From Streptomyces cellulosae (GTDB taxonomy: Bacteria; Actinomycetota; Actinomycetes; Streptomycetales; Streptomycetaceae): a DNA stretch of 64,000 bases. Below, piece by piece: positions 25,943 through 34,864 of this stretch (positions are counted from its first letter, which is position 1; every line of letters starts with the position of its first letter). Location of the stretch: positions 186,001 through 250,000 of the forward strand of contig NZ_JOEV01000001.1 of assembly GCF_000721105.1 (NCBI RefSeq), read 5' to 3'. The notes under the pieces are model-generated. The model searched no databases and was not told the DNA's origin. It saw only the letters and a program-made list of their open reading frames with translations. The position numbers were made by a program, and so were the translations under genes.

Positions 25943-27178
25943 TCAGCCGGACAGGGCCGTGAGGACCTTGCGGACGTCGACGAAGGTGGATCCGGGTTTG
26001 GCCCACTCGATCTTCCCGTCGCGGATCGTCAGTTCGGTGGCGGTGGTGTTGTGGATGCGGTCGAGGCCCTTGATCGGCAGGGCCGTGGACGCCTTCCAGC
26101 TCAGCGAGGGGGTCAGGCCGCCGGTGCTGATGCCCGGGGTGGTGTCGAGCTCCTGCACGAGGGTCTTCGCCGTGATCGTCGGGAGCTTCTTGGCGGCCTC
26201 GGTGAAGACCTTGAAGGCCACCCAGGTCGTCTCGTTGGCACCGTTGCTGGTGTCGATGTCCTTGTCGCCCTTGGTGGCTGCGAGGAAGTCCTTCCAGGCG
26301 GTGTCGGAGGTCGGCGGGAAGTAGCCGGTGATCGCCGCGCCCTCCAGGGGGCTGCCGGCTCCGCCGGTGCTCTCGGCCAGTTGCGGGGTGAGGTTGCCGA
26401 CGACGCTGCCGAGCTTGGTCTTGTCACCGGACTGGATGTACGACTTCACGAACAGGCCGGAGGCGGTGCCCATGATCACGCTCACACAGTCGCTGCCCTT
26501 GGTCGCGGCGACCTGCGGGGCGAGGTCGGTGGCGGTGAGGGGCACCTTGAGGTCCTTGACCGGTGACCCTCCGGCGGAGACGGCGCCGACCGTGAGGAAC
26601 TGCGAGACCACGGCGGCGGCGGCGACGTCGTACCGCACCCCGGTGATCTTCTTGCAGCCGCTCTGCACCAGCTGCCGGCCGTGCGCGGCGAACACCACCG
26701 GCGTGCCGCCGTTGACCGGGAAGGACAGCGGGTTGGAGAACTCCGCCGCCGAGACACCGGTCCCGCCGATGTAGGGAATGCCGGCCTTCTGCAGGATCGG
26801 CATGTAGCGGTCGCCCGCGAGGCTGTACGACCCCACCACCGCGACCACCTTCTCGGCGACCGCCTGCTGGGCGCACTTCTCGGCCTCGTCGGGGTTGTTC
26901 TTCTCGTTGCAGGTGAGCACCTTCAGCGGGGCGCCCTTGATGCCGCCGTTGGCGTTGATCCACTTCTCGTAGGCCTGGGCGGTGAGCCGGACCCCGGGCT
27001 GGGCGCTGCCCTGGGTGTCCTCCGGCGTCCAGACCATCACCTTGACCGGGGTGCCCTTCAGCGAGGAGGTCTCGGCCGAACTGCCGGCCGCCTTGCCCCC
27101 GCACCCTGCGGCGAGCAGGACTCCGGTCACCGCGAGACAGCTCGCAGCGGTGGTTCTGCGTCGTCGTGAGTCGTTCAT
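25943..27178 (-). CDS. Liv-type ABC transporter substrate-binding lipoprotein
   Basis: 411-residue periplasmic-binding-type I protein (LivK/amide-urea class). The signal ends in the lipobox VLLAAGC (Cys about 26) followed by GGKAAGSSAE. Ligand-domain landmarks are QAYEKWINANGGIKGAPLKVLTCN, VAVVGSYSL and GIPYIGGTGVSAAEF. In this cluster it more likely binds a carboxylic-acid-type substrate than leucine. First gene of the leftward operon livK-livF-luxE-luxC, read from the AT-rich divergent promoter region at 27.2 kb. Confidence 0.9.
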   Translation of the reverse strand: MNDSRRRRTTAASCLAVTGVLLAAGCGGKAAGSSAETSSLKGTPVKVMVWTPEDTQGSAQPGVRLTAQAYEKWINANGGIKGAPLKVLTCNEKNNPDEAEKCAQQAVAEKVVAVVGSYSLAGDRYMPILQKAGIPYIGGTGVSAAEFSNPLSFPVNGGTPVVFAAHGRQLVQSGCKKITGVRYDVAAAAVVSQFLTVGAVSAGGSPVKDLKVPLTATDLAPQVAATKGSDCVSVIMGTASGLFVKSYIQSGDKTKLGSVVGNLTPQLAESTGGAGSPLEGAAITGYFPPTSDTAWKDFLAATKGDKDIDTSNGANETTWVAFKVFTEAAKKLPTITAKTLVQELDTTPGISTGGLTPSLSWKASTALPIKGLDRIHNTTATELTIRDGKIEWAKPGSTFVDVRKVLTALSG

Positions 27179-27232
27179 GGTTCCTCCGCGGGGCTCGTCG
27201 TCGAGATGGCGAACAGCATGGGGTGCGTTTTC

Positions 27233-27280
27233 CAGTTAGTGAAGTACTCTCGGCACAATTATTTAAATGAATGTGCTGTC
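27233..27280. promoter_or_regulatory. AT-rich divergent promoter/operator (livK / liv permease fusion)
   Basis: Between two divergent transporter genes. It contains CAGTTAGT (27233-27240), sharing its first 7 bases with the CAGTTAGATAATTATAG sites at 47.74 and 58.98 kb, and AAATGAATG (27265-27273) inside a near-palindrome centred on ATTTAAAT (27261-27268). The ATGAAT core recurs at 46.68, 46.78 and 54.01 kb. Confidence 0.55.
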
Positions 27281-27305
27281 TCGCCCCGCTCTGGGAGGTT
27301 CCCCG

Positions 27306-30014
27306 ATGGCCGACATCCTGCGGTTCGCGCTGCTGGGCCTGGGTTTGGGCGCGCTCTACGCGCTCACCGCGCACGGCATCGTGCTGGTCTACCGGGGCTC
27401 CGGTGTCCTGAACTTCGCGCACGGCGCGATCGGGATGGCCGGCGCCTACGTACAGTGGGAGCTCTCCGCGCAGCACGGCGTGTCCTACTGGCCCGCCACC
27501 GCGTGCGGGGTGCTCACCTCCGCGGTGCTGGGCGTCCTCACGCACCTGCTGGTGCTCCGTCCGCTGCGCCGGGCGTCGTCGCTGGCCCGGCTGGTCGGCA
27601 CCCTGGCGGTGTTCATCGTGCTCACCGCGATCGCCGTGAAGCGCTACGGCGACAGCCTGCAGCTGGTGCCGGGCAAGCTGCCCACCAAGCTGCTGACGAT
27701 CGCCGGGGCGACGGTCTCCGAGGACCGCGTCTGGCTGCTGGGCATCGCGCTCGCGGTGACCGCGGTCCTCCACCTGCTCTACAAGCGGACCCTGTTCGGC
27801 CTCGGCACCACCGCGGTCGCCGAGAACGAGGGCGCCGCCGCCTCCCTCGGCTGGTCCCCCGACCTGATCGCCACCGGCAACTGGGCGCTGGGCTCGGCCC
27901 TCGCGGGCCTGACGGCCATCCTGATCGTGCCGGTCATCGGCCTGTCGGTGACCGGGCTGACCACTCTCCTGCTCAGTGCGCTGGCGGCCGCCCTGGTCGG
28001 CAGGTTCTCGTCGTTCCCCGTCACCCTGGCGGGCGGTCTGGTCATCGGCCTCGTGCAGTCCGAGCTGACCCGCTTCGGCAGCGACGTCACCGGACTGGCC
28101 TCGTCGGTGCCCTTCCTCTTCATCGCCCTGGTGCTGGTCGCCCGCGGCCGGGCCCTCCCGCTGCGCGGCACGTTCCTGGACCGGCTGCCCGCCCTGGGCA
28201 CCGGAAGGGTGCGCAAGGCACCGCTGGCCCTCGCCGTCGCGGTCGCCCTGGTGCTGGTCAGCGTCTCGACGCCGCTGTGGGCCGACGCGATCACCACCAC
28301 CCTGGTCCTCTCACTGATCATCCTGTCGATCATCGTGGTCACCGGCTACGCCGGGCAGGTCTCCCTCGCGGCCTACGCCCTCGCCGGGACCGGTGCCTTC
28401 ATCGCCGGGCACACCGCGGCCGACTGGGGCTGGCCGTTCGAACTCGCCCTGCTGGCAGGCGTGTTGGGAACGGTGCCGATCGGCCTGCTGTTCGCGCTCC
28501 CGGCGGTCCGTACCCGGGGCGTCAACCTCGCGATCATCACGCTCGGCCTCGGCACCACGCTGGAGGCGATGGTCTTCCAGAACACCGACCTGTCGACCAC
28601 CCCCGGCAGTGACGGCATCGCCGTCGGCAAGCAGACACTCTTCGGCGTCAGCATCTCCGGCGTCGACCATCCGCAGCGGTACGCCTCCGTGGTGCTCGTG
28701 CTGTTCGTCGCCGCCGCCCTCCTCGTCGCCAACGTGCGACGCAGCCGGACCGGCCGCCGCCTCGTCGCCGTACGGGCGAACGAGCGGGCCGCCGCCGCCC
28801 TCGGCATCGACGTCCGCGCGGCCAAGCTCTACGCCTTCGGCCTGTCCGCCGCCATCGCCGCGCTCGCCGGAGTGCTCACCGGCTTCCGCTCGACCTCGGT
28901 GGTCTTCTCCGACTTCGCCAGCTTCAACTCGATCACCGCGCTCGGGCTCGCCGTCATCGGCGGTGTCGGCTTCCTCGTCGGCCCGCTGTTCGGCGCGACC
29001 TTCGCCGCGGGCACGGTCGGCGCCCGGTTCGGGGACCTGGTGCTGCCGGGCCTGAGCGAGTGGATGCCGCTGATCGGCGGGATCATCCTGGTGCTGACGC
29101 TGGTGGGCAACCAGGACGGTATCGGCAAGGCAGTCGGCCGGCAGGCGGCGGGCGTCCGGCGCAGGCTGTCCGCGAAGCGGGTACCGGTCGTCCCGGAGGG
29201 CGGGGCCGAGGAGGAACCGACTGCCGTCCCGGACGTCACCCGTGCCGCGCCCCTGCCCCTGCACGTGCGGGACCTCACCGTCCGCTACGGCGGTGTCGTC
29301 GCCGTCGACGGGCTCTCGCTGGACGTGGAGCCGGGCCGGGTCGTGGGCCTCATCGGCCCCAACGGCGCCGGCAAGACCTCCGCCATCGACGCCGTCACCG
29401 GCTTCACGCGGGCCGCGTCCGGCAGTGTGCGCCTCGGGGGCCTGGACGCGACCCGGCTGTCGGTGCACAAGCGGGCGTCCGCCGGGCTCAGCCGGTCCTT
29501 CCAGTCGCTGGAGCTGTTCGAGGACATGACCGTCCTGGACAACCTGTACGCGGCCTGCGACCGGCCCGGCCGGTGGGCGTACCTCACGGACCTGATCCGT
29601 CCCGGCAGCCGCCCGCTCCCCGCCCACGTACTCGTCGCGGTACGGGAGTTCGGCCTCCAGGACAGTCTGGACCGGCCGGTGGGCGACCTGTCGTACGGGG
29701 AGCGGCGGCTGCTGGCCATCGCCCGCTCGGTCGCGTCCTCGCCGTCCGTGCTGCTGCTCGACGAACCGGCGGCGGGTCTGTCGGACGACGAGACTCGGGA
29801 GTTGGCCCACCTGGTGCGGCGGCTCGCCGAGGACTGGGGCATGGGAGTGCTGCTCGTCGAGCACGACGTCGACATGGTGATGAGCGTCTGCGACCAGGTC
29901 GTCGTCCTCGACTTCGGCCGCCGCATCTGCGCCGGCACGCCGCAGGAGGTCCGCAGCGACCCGGCGGTGCGGGCGGCCTACCTGGGAGACCTGGAGCCGG
30001 AGGCCGTGTCCTGA
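27306..30014 (+). CDS. Fused Liv-type permease-permease-ATPase (LivH-LivM-LivG)
   Basis: 902 residues from the ATG at 27306 (GGGAGG 7-8 nt upstream; an ATG 39 bp earlier is weaker). Residues 1-290 form a LivH permease (LVYRGSGVLNFAHGAIGMAGAY). About 300-590 form LivM (VVTGYAGQVSLAAYALAGTGAF...ALGLAVIGGVGFLVGP). About 650-895 form a LivG ATPase: Walker A GPNGAGKTS (near 683), signature LSYGERRLLAIARS, Walker B VLLLDEPAAG, switch His LVEHDVDMVM. Usually these are three proteins; the linker between LivM and LivG is short and Arg/Pro/Glu-rich. It completes the importer with the divergent binding protein and LivF. Confidence 0.93.
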   Translation: MADILRFALLGLGLGALYALTAHGIVLVYRGSGVLNFAHGAIGMAGAYVQWELSAQHGVSYWPATACGVLTSAVLGVLTHLLVLRPLRRASSLARLVGTLAVFIVLTAIAVKRYGDSLQLVPGKLPTKLLTIAGATVSEDRVWLLGIALAVTAVLHLLYKRTLFGLGTTAVAENEGAAASLGWSPDLIATGNWALGSALAGLTAILIVPVIGLSVTGLTTLLLSALAAALVGRFSSFPVTLAGGLVIGLVQSELTRFGSDVTGLASSVPFLFIALVLVARGRALPLRGTFLDRLPALGTGRVRKAPLALAVAVALVLVSVSTPLWADAITTTLVLSLIILSIIVVTGYAGQVSLAAYALAGTGAFIAGHTAADWGWPFELALLAGVLGTVPIGLLFALPAVRTRGVNLAIITLGLGTTLEAMVFQNTDLSTTPGSDGIAVGKQTLFGVSISGVDHPQRYASVVLVLFVAAALLVANVRRSRTGRRLVAVRANERAAAALGIDVRAAKLYAFGLSAAIAALAGVLTGFRSTSVVFSDFASFNSITALGLAVIGGVGFLVGPLFGATFAAGTVGARFGDLVLPGLSEWMPLIGGIILVLTLVGNQDGIGKAVGRQAAGVRRRLSAKRVPVVPEGGAEEEPTAVPDVTRAAPLPLHVRDLTVRYGGVVAVDGLSLDVEPGRVVGLIGPNGAGKTSAIDAVTGFTRAASGSVRLGGLDATRLSVHKRASAGLSRSFQSLELFEDMTVLDNLYAACDRPGRWAYLTDLIRPGSRPLPAHVLVAVREFGLQDSLDRPVGDLSYGERRLLAIARSVASSPSVLLLDEPAAGLSDDETRELAHLVRRLAEDWGMGVLLVEHDVDMVMSVCDQVVVLDFGRRICAGTPQEVRSDPAVRAAYLGDLEPEAVS

Positions 30015-30094
30015 AGGAACCGCCGCCCGCCCGGGCGGCAGGAAGCCGGAGGCGCGGTCCTGAAGCGCCTCCGGCTACGGCGGGAACGCCCGCG

Positions 30095-30889
30095 TCACGC
30101 GTCCCGCAGGTCCGCGACATACGGCTGATGGGACAGCAGCCCGCCGTCCACGCGCAGGGTGTGCCCGGTGACGAAGGCCGACTCGTCGGAGGCGAGGAAC
30201 ACCACCGCCGACGCGACGTCCTCCGGGCGCCCAAGGCGCGGGGTGAGGTGATGGCGCAGCATCGCCTCCCGGATCGCCCCGTGCGCCGAACCGGAGCTCG
30301 CCGGGGTGACGATGAAGCCGGGTGCGATGGCGTTGCAGCGCACGCCCTGCTTGCCGTACTGGGTGGCGACGTACTGCGTGAGGTTGATGAGGGCCGCCTT
30401 GGACGCCCCGTACGCGGGATTGCGCAGGTCGCCGGAGAGGCCGGCGCCGGACGAGGTGTTGATGATCGAGCCGCCGCCGCGCGCGACCATGTGCGGGACC
30501 GCGGCCTGGATGGCGACCATGGTCCCGCGCAGGTTGATCCGCATGGTGTCGTCCCAGACCGCAGGGTCGGCGTCGACGACGGCGAGGTCCTGGCGGGCGG
30601 CCAGGTGGGTGGCCGCCGCGTTGTTGTGCAGGACGTCGAGACCGCCGTACGTCTCGACGGCGGCGGCCACCATGGCCCGTACGCTCTCCACGTCCCCGAG
30701 GTCGACCGCGACCGCCGTCGCGGAGCCCCCGGCGGCGCGGATCTCCTCCGTCACCGCCTTGGCGCCGTCGAGGTTCAGGTCGGCGACCACCGTGTGGGCG
30801 CCCTCGGCCGCCAGGCGACGGGCGGTGGCCGCGCCGATGCCGGACGCGGCCCCGGTGACGACGGCGATCTTGTCCTGGAGTCGCGTCAT
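30095..30889 (-). CDS. Short-chain dehydrogenase/reductase
   Basis: 264-residue classical SDR. NAD(P)-binding TGAASGIG, cofactor Asp after the second strand (VVADLNLDG, suggesting NAD preference), NNAA, catalytic Ser in NTSSGAG and YGASK. The C-terminus has the PGFIVTP and VDGG elements. Likely oxidises a hydroxyacyl-CoA or cyclic alcohol in the pathway. Last gene of the operon running leftward from 35.6 kb (SDR, thiolase, HMGS-like/DUF35, SCP2-type thiolase, SDR), 15 bp after the SCP2-type gene. Confidence 0.9.
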   Translation of the reverse strand: MTRLQDKIAVVTGAASGIGAATARRLAAEGAHTVVADLNLDGAKAVTEEIRAAGGSATAVAVDLGDVESVRAMVAAAVETYGGLDVLHNNAAATHLAARQDLAVVDADPAVWDDTMRINLRGTMVAIQAAVPHMVARGGGSIINTSSGAGLSGDLRNPAYGASKAALINLTQYVATQYGKQGVRCNAIAPGFIVTPASSGSAHGAIREAMLRHHLTPRLGRPEDVASAVVFLASDESAFVTGHTLRVDGGLLSHQPYVADLRDA

Positions 30890-30904
30890 GGCGAACCGCC
30901 TTTT

Positions 30905-32113
30905 CTATTCGGTGAGTTGACTGCCGACGACCGACACGAACGAGACGCACTCGCCGGGTCCGCCGCCGAGGTTGTGGGTGAGGGCGAGCGAGCGTCCTTC
31001 GGCCACGGACGTGACGGTCCGCTCGGCCGGTGCCTCGCCCCGCAGTTGCAGCCACGCCTCGAACATCATGCGCAGGCCGGAGGCGCCGATGGGGTGGCCG
31101 AAGGCCTTCAGGCCGCCGTCCGGGTTGACGGGGAGCGAGCCGTCCAGGTCGAACGCCCCGCTGGTGACGTCCTTCCAGGCCTGGCCGCGCTCGGAGAAGC
31201 CCAGGTCCTCCATCAGCACCAGCTCGGTGGGCGTGAAGCAGTCGTGGACCTCGGCGAGCGCGAGCTCGGTGCGCGGGTCGGTGATGCCCGCCTGCCGGTA
31301 GGCCTCCTGCGCGGAGGCGACGACCTCGGGGAAGGTGGTGAAGTCGTACTCCGGGTCGATGAGCCCGTCCGCCGGGCCGGCGACGAAGGACAGCGCCTTC
31401 ACGAAGATCGGCCTGTCGGTGTACCGGTAGGCGTCCTCGGCGCGGACCACGATCGCCGCCGCCGAGCCGTCGGACACGCCCGAGCAGTCGAACACGCCGA
31501 GCATGCCCGCGACGATCGGGGCCGCCTTGATGCGCTCCGGCGGGACCTCCTTGCGGAACTGGGCGCGGGGGTTGCGGGCCCCGTTGAAGTGGTTCTTCCA
31601 GGCGATGCGGGTGATGACGTCCTTCATCTCCTCGTCCGCCAGGCCGTACCTGGCGGCGTAGGCGGGCGCGAGGAGGGAGAAGTTGGCCGGGGCGGTGATC
31701 TCCCCGCGGCTGTCGTCACCCGCGCCCGGGATGGCGGTCCCGGACAGCCCCGACATGCCGGAGTCCTTGAGCTTCTCCACGCCGACCGCCATCGCCACGT
31801 CGTACGCCCCGGAGGCGACGGCGTAGCAGGCGTTGCGCAGGGCCTCGGAGCCGGTCGCGCACATGTTCTCGACGCGGGTGACCGGCTTGTTGGGCAGGTG
31901 GAGCGCGCGGCTGAGGGTCAGCCCGGACACTCCGGAGGCCTGGGTGCCGAACCAGTACGCGTCGATGTCGTCGAGGGTGATGCCGGCGGAGGTGACCGCA
32001 TCGCCCACGGCGTCGATCAGCAGGTCGTCCGCCGAGCGGGTCCAGTGCTCGCCGAAGGGCGTGCAGCCCATGCCGACGATCGCGACCCGGTCCCGTATTC
32101 CGTGCGAGCCCAT
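30905..32113 (-). CDS. SCP2/lipid-transfer-type thiolase
   Basis: 402-residue thiolase-fold protein of the SCPx/Ltp group. The thiolase Cys is kept in VENMCATGSEA (Cys85), HDCFTPTEL carries the second active-site region, and GHPIGASG is intact. SCP2-type thiolases cleave or condense acyl-CoAs, and relatives (Ltp2) act as retro-aldolases on steroid side chains when bound to a DUF35 partner. The gene upstream encodes just such a DUF35 domain, fused to an HMG-CoA-synthase-like domain, and overlaps this start by 1 nt. This suggests a physical complex. Whether it acts as thiolase or aldolase is open. Confidence 0.88.
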   Translation of the reverse strand: MGSHGIRDRVAIVGMGCTPFGEHWTRSADDLLIDAVGDAVTSAGITLDDIDAYWFGTQASGVSGLTLSRALHLPNKPVTRVENMCATGSEALRNACYAVASGAYDVAMAVGVEKLKDSGMSGLSGTAIPGAGDDSRGEITAPANFSLLAPAYAARYGLADEEMKDVITRIAWKNHFNGARNPRAQFRKEVPPERIKAAPIVAGMLGVFDCSGVSDGSAAAIVVRAEDAYRYTDRPIFVKALSFVAGPADGLIDPEYDFTTFPEVVASAQEAYRQAGITDPRTELALAEVHDCFTPTELVLMEDLGFSERGQAWKDVTSGAFDLDGSLPVNPDGGLKAFGHPIGASGLRMMFEAWLQLRGEAPAERTVTSVAEGRSLALTHNLGGGPGECVSFVSVVGSQLTE

Positions 32114-33549
32114 CAGTGTGTCCCCTCGGTCTCGCCCGCGCGCACCGGCCGGGCCTTCCAGAAGTAGTTGTGCACGCCGGACGCGGTGACCGTGCGCCGG
32201 AACGTCATCTCCACCCGGGCGCCGATGACGGCGTCGGCCTCGGTGGCGTCGGTGAGCTGGCAGCGGAACCGCCCGCCGCCGTCGTAGTCGACGACCACGA
32301 CGAGCATCGGCGGGCTCGGCGTGTGGGCCAGCCGGTCGACGGTGAACGTGGCGACCGTGCCGCGCACGTGCTCCATCGGCTCGCCGGTCATGGCGTCGAC
32401 GCTGTGGCAGGAGGTGCACACCCGGTCCGGCGGCAGATGCCGGGTCCCGCACTTCTCGCAGCGGGAGGCGACGAAGCCGTACTTCCACGCGGTGCGGCGG
32501 TGTGCGGGCGGGGCGTACGGCGGCTCGGGGTCCGGCCGGCGGGGTGGTTCGCGGTCGAGGAGGCCGCGCCAGGACAGGTAGGTGGCGTACGGCATAGGGG
32601 CGCCGGCCTGGGCGATCTGCGCGGCGACCGGGCGGGCCGCCCGGTGGGCCGGGAGCGCGTCGGTGGTGCGCAGCAGGAGGACTCCGGCGCCGTCGCCGAG
32701 CACGACGAGGGCGATGGTCTCGCCGGGCCGGGCCCGGTCGAGGACGTCGGCGAGGAGCAGTCCGGGCTGGGCGGTTCCGGCGTTGCCGATCGCTCCGGCC
32801 AGGTCCGGGGTCACCGCCTCGGGACGGACCCCGGCGGTACGCCGTACCGCCGCGCACGCGCGCGCGTGCAGGCCCGCGACCACGAAGTGGTCGATCGACG
32901 CGATGTCGACCGCCGCGTGGTCGAGGGCCGCGGTGAGCGCCTTGTCCGCGAGGGACACGTAGATCTCCTCGGCGAAGCGCTCCTCCCAGACGCGGGAGGA
33001 GGTGGCGCCGGGCAGGCGCCAGCGTTCGAGGATCTCGTCGCTGACCGTGTCGTGGGCGAGCAGCTCCGCGATGACGGGTGCGCCGTTGCGGTGTCCGCCG
33101 AAGACGAAGGCCGCCGCGCCGTCGCCGCCCGCGATCTCGTCGCTGCCGCCGGGCAGGCCGGTGCGCAGGTCCGACAGGACCGTCAGGGTGGGGATCGGGG
33201 AGCGGGCGGCGGTCAGCAGCGCGCCCAGGCCCGAGCGGACGGAGCCGGCCATGTCGGCGGCGAGCACGTGCTCGTCGAGGCCGAGCGCGGCGTGCACGGC
33301 GGTCGCGTTCGTCTTGTCGAGGTAGGCGGGGGCGGCGGTGGCGAGGAAGAGCTGGCCGATGCGGCCGCGCAGCCCGTCACGGGCCAGGGCGCCGCGGGCC
33401 GCCTCGACGGCCATGGAGGTGGTGTCCTCGTCGTAGCCCGCGACCGCGCGGGTTCCCTTGCCGCCCCGCGACCCCAGTACGGCGCCGACGTCGGCCCGGG
33501 CGAGGCGGTGGTACGGCACGTAGGCGCCGTATGCGATGAGTCCGGCCAT
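32113..33549 (-). CDS. HMG-CoA-synthase-like protein fused to a DUF35 zinc-ribbon/OB domain
   Basis: 478 residues from the ATG at 33549 (GGAGG 8 nt upstream). Residues 1-300 have the thiolase/HMG-CoA synthase fold. Residues about 350-478 are DUF35 with a zinc ribbon (Cys364, 367, 378, 381) and an OB fold (RGTVATFTVDRL...VGARVEMTF). The nucleophile region reads ADMAGSVRSG (99-108) with no Cys. The only other Cys is Cys232 in HARACAAV, so the N-domain is probably not a condensing enzyme. In archaea a thiolase, HMG-CoA synthase and DUF35 protein form one channelling complex; here two of these are fused beside an SCP2-type thiolase. Likely a scaffold or acyl-CoA-binding subunit. Confidence 0.85.
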   Translation of the reverse strand: MAGLIAYGAYVPYHRLARADVGAVLGSRGGKGTRAVAGYDEDTTSMAVEAARGALARDGLRGRIGQLFLATAAPAYLDKTNATAVHAALGLDEHVLAADMAGSVRSGLGALLTAARSPIPTLTVLSDLRTGLPGGSDEIAGGDGAAAFVFGGHRNGAPVIAELLAHDTVSDEILERWRLPGATSSRVWEERFAEEIYVSLADKALTAALDHAAVDIASIDHFVVAGLHARACAAVRRTAGVRPEAVTPDLAGAIGNAGTAQPGLLLADVLDRARPGETIALVVLGDGAGVLLLRTTDALPAHRAARPVAAQIAQAGAPMPYATYLSWRGLLDREPPRRPDPEPPYAPPAHRRTAWKYGFVASRCEKCGTRHLPPDRVCTSCHSVDAMTGEPMEHVRGTVATFTVDRLAHTPSPPMLVVVVDYDGGGRFRCQLTDATEADAVIGARVEMTFRRTVTASGVHNYFWKARPVRAGETEGTH

Positions 33550-33550
33550 A

Positions 33551-34801
33551 TCAGCGTCCTCCATGAGCGTGGGTGGTGTCGGTGGGCCGTTCGAAGACCG
33601 CGGCCAGGCCCTGGCCGCCGCCGAGGCACATGGTCTCCAGGCCGTAGCGGGCCTGGCGGCGGTCGAGTTCGCGCAGCAGGGTGGCGAGGATGCGGCCGCC
33701 GGTGGCGCCGACGGGGTGTCCCAGCGAGATGCCGGAGCCGTTGACGTTGAACCGTTCGAAGTCGGTCTCCGTCAGGTCCCACGCGCGGGTGCAGGCGAGC
33801 ACCTGGGCGGCGAAGGCCTCGTTGAGTTCGATCAGGTCGATGTCGGCGAGCTTCAGGCCCGCCCGGTCCAGGGCCCGGGCGGTGGCCGGCACCGGGCCGA
33901 TCCCCATCGTCTCCGGTGGTACGCCGACGACGGCCCAGGAGACCAGGCGGCCCAGGGGACGCAGGCCGAGTTCGGCGGCCCTCTCGGGGTGGGTGACGAC
34001 GCAGAGGGCGGCGCCGTCGTTCTGGCCGCTGGCGTTGCCCGCGGTGACGGTGGCCTCCGGATCCTGGCGGCCGAGCACGGGACGCAGCGTCGCGAGCTTC
34101 TCCAACGAGGAGTCGGGGCGCGGGTGTTCGTCGGTGTCGACGACCGTGTCACCCTTCCGGGACCGTACGGTGACGGGCACGATCTCGTCGGCGAACCGGC
34201 CCTCCCGCTGGGCCGCGACGGCCTTCTCGTGGGAGCGCAGGGCGAGTTCGTCCTGTTCCTCGCGGGGGATGGCGTACTCGCGCCGGAGGTTCTCGGCGGT
34301 CTCCAACATGCCCCCGGGGACGGGGTGGTTGACCCCTCCGGACGTGACGCGCCCGCGCGCCAGCCGGTCGTGCAGGGTGGTGCCGGCCCCGCGCACGCCC
34401 CAGCGCACACCGGTCGTGTAGAACTCGGCCTGACTCATGGACTCGACGCCCCCGGCCAGCACGAGGTCGCTGGCACCGGTCTGCACCTGCATCGCCGCGG
34501 TGATGATCGCCTGCAGTCCGGAGCCGCAGCGACGGTCGATCTGCAGTCCGGGGACCTCCACGGGCAGACCGGCGTCCAGGGCGGCCACGCGGCCGATGGC
34601 CGGGGCCTCTCCGTTGGGGTAGCACTGGCCCAGCAGGACGTCGTCCACGGCTTCGGCGGGTATGCCGGTGCGTGCCAGCACGGCGCGTACGACCGTGGCG
34701 GCGAGCTCGGCCGCCGTCACGTCGCGGAAGACGCCGCCGTAGCCGCCGACGGGGGTACGCAGGGGTTCGCAGATCACCGCGTCACGCAGGAGGGCGGGCA
34801 T
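33551..34801 (-). CDS. Acetyl-CoA C-acyltransferase (thiolase II)
   Basis: 416-residue degradative-type thiolase. All catalytic residues are present: Cys92 in RRCGSGLQA, NEAFAAQ, the His in GHPVGATGGR and the second Cys in CLGGGQG. It would cleave a 3-oxoacyl-CoA to acetyl- or propionyl-CoA in the final beta-oxidation step. Its stop lies 1 bp before the ATG of the HMGS-like/DUF35 gene; upstream is a FabG-like SDR 63 bp away, all on the minus strand in one operon. Confidence 0.92.
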   Translation of the reverse strand: MPALLRDAVICEPLRTPVGGYGGVFRDVTAAELAATVVRAVLARTGIPAEAVDDVLLGQCYPNGEAPAIGRVAALDAGLPVEVPGLQIDRRCGSGLQAIITAAMQVQTGASDLVLAGGVESMSQAEFYTTGVRWGVRGAGTTLHDRLARGRVTSGGVNHPVPGGMLETAENLRREYAIPREEQDELALRSHEKAVAAQREGRFADEIVPVTVRSRKGDTVVDTDEHPRPDSSLEKLATLRPVLGRQDPEATVTAGNASGQNDGAALCVVTHPERAAELGLRPLGRLVSWAVVGVPPETMGIGPVPATARALDRAGLKLADIDLIELNEAFAAQVLACTRAWDLTETDFERFNVNGSGISLGHPVGATGGRILATLLRELDRRQARYGLETMCLGGGQGLAAVFERPTDTTHAHGGR

Positions 34802-34864
34802 CGGGTGGGCCTTTCTTCGGTCGTGTCGGGGGTCGTGCGGGACGTACGGGGACGCGGTCGGCGC

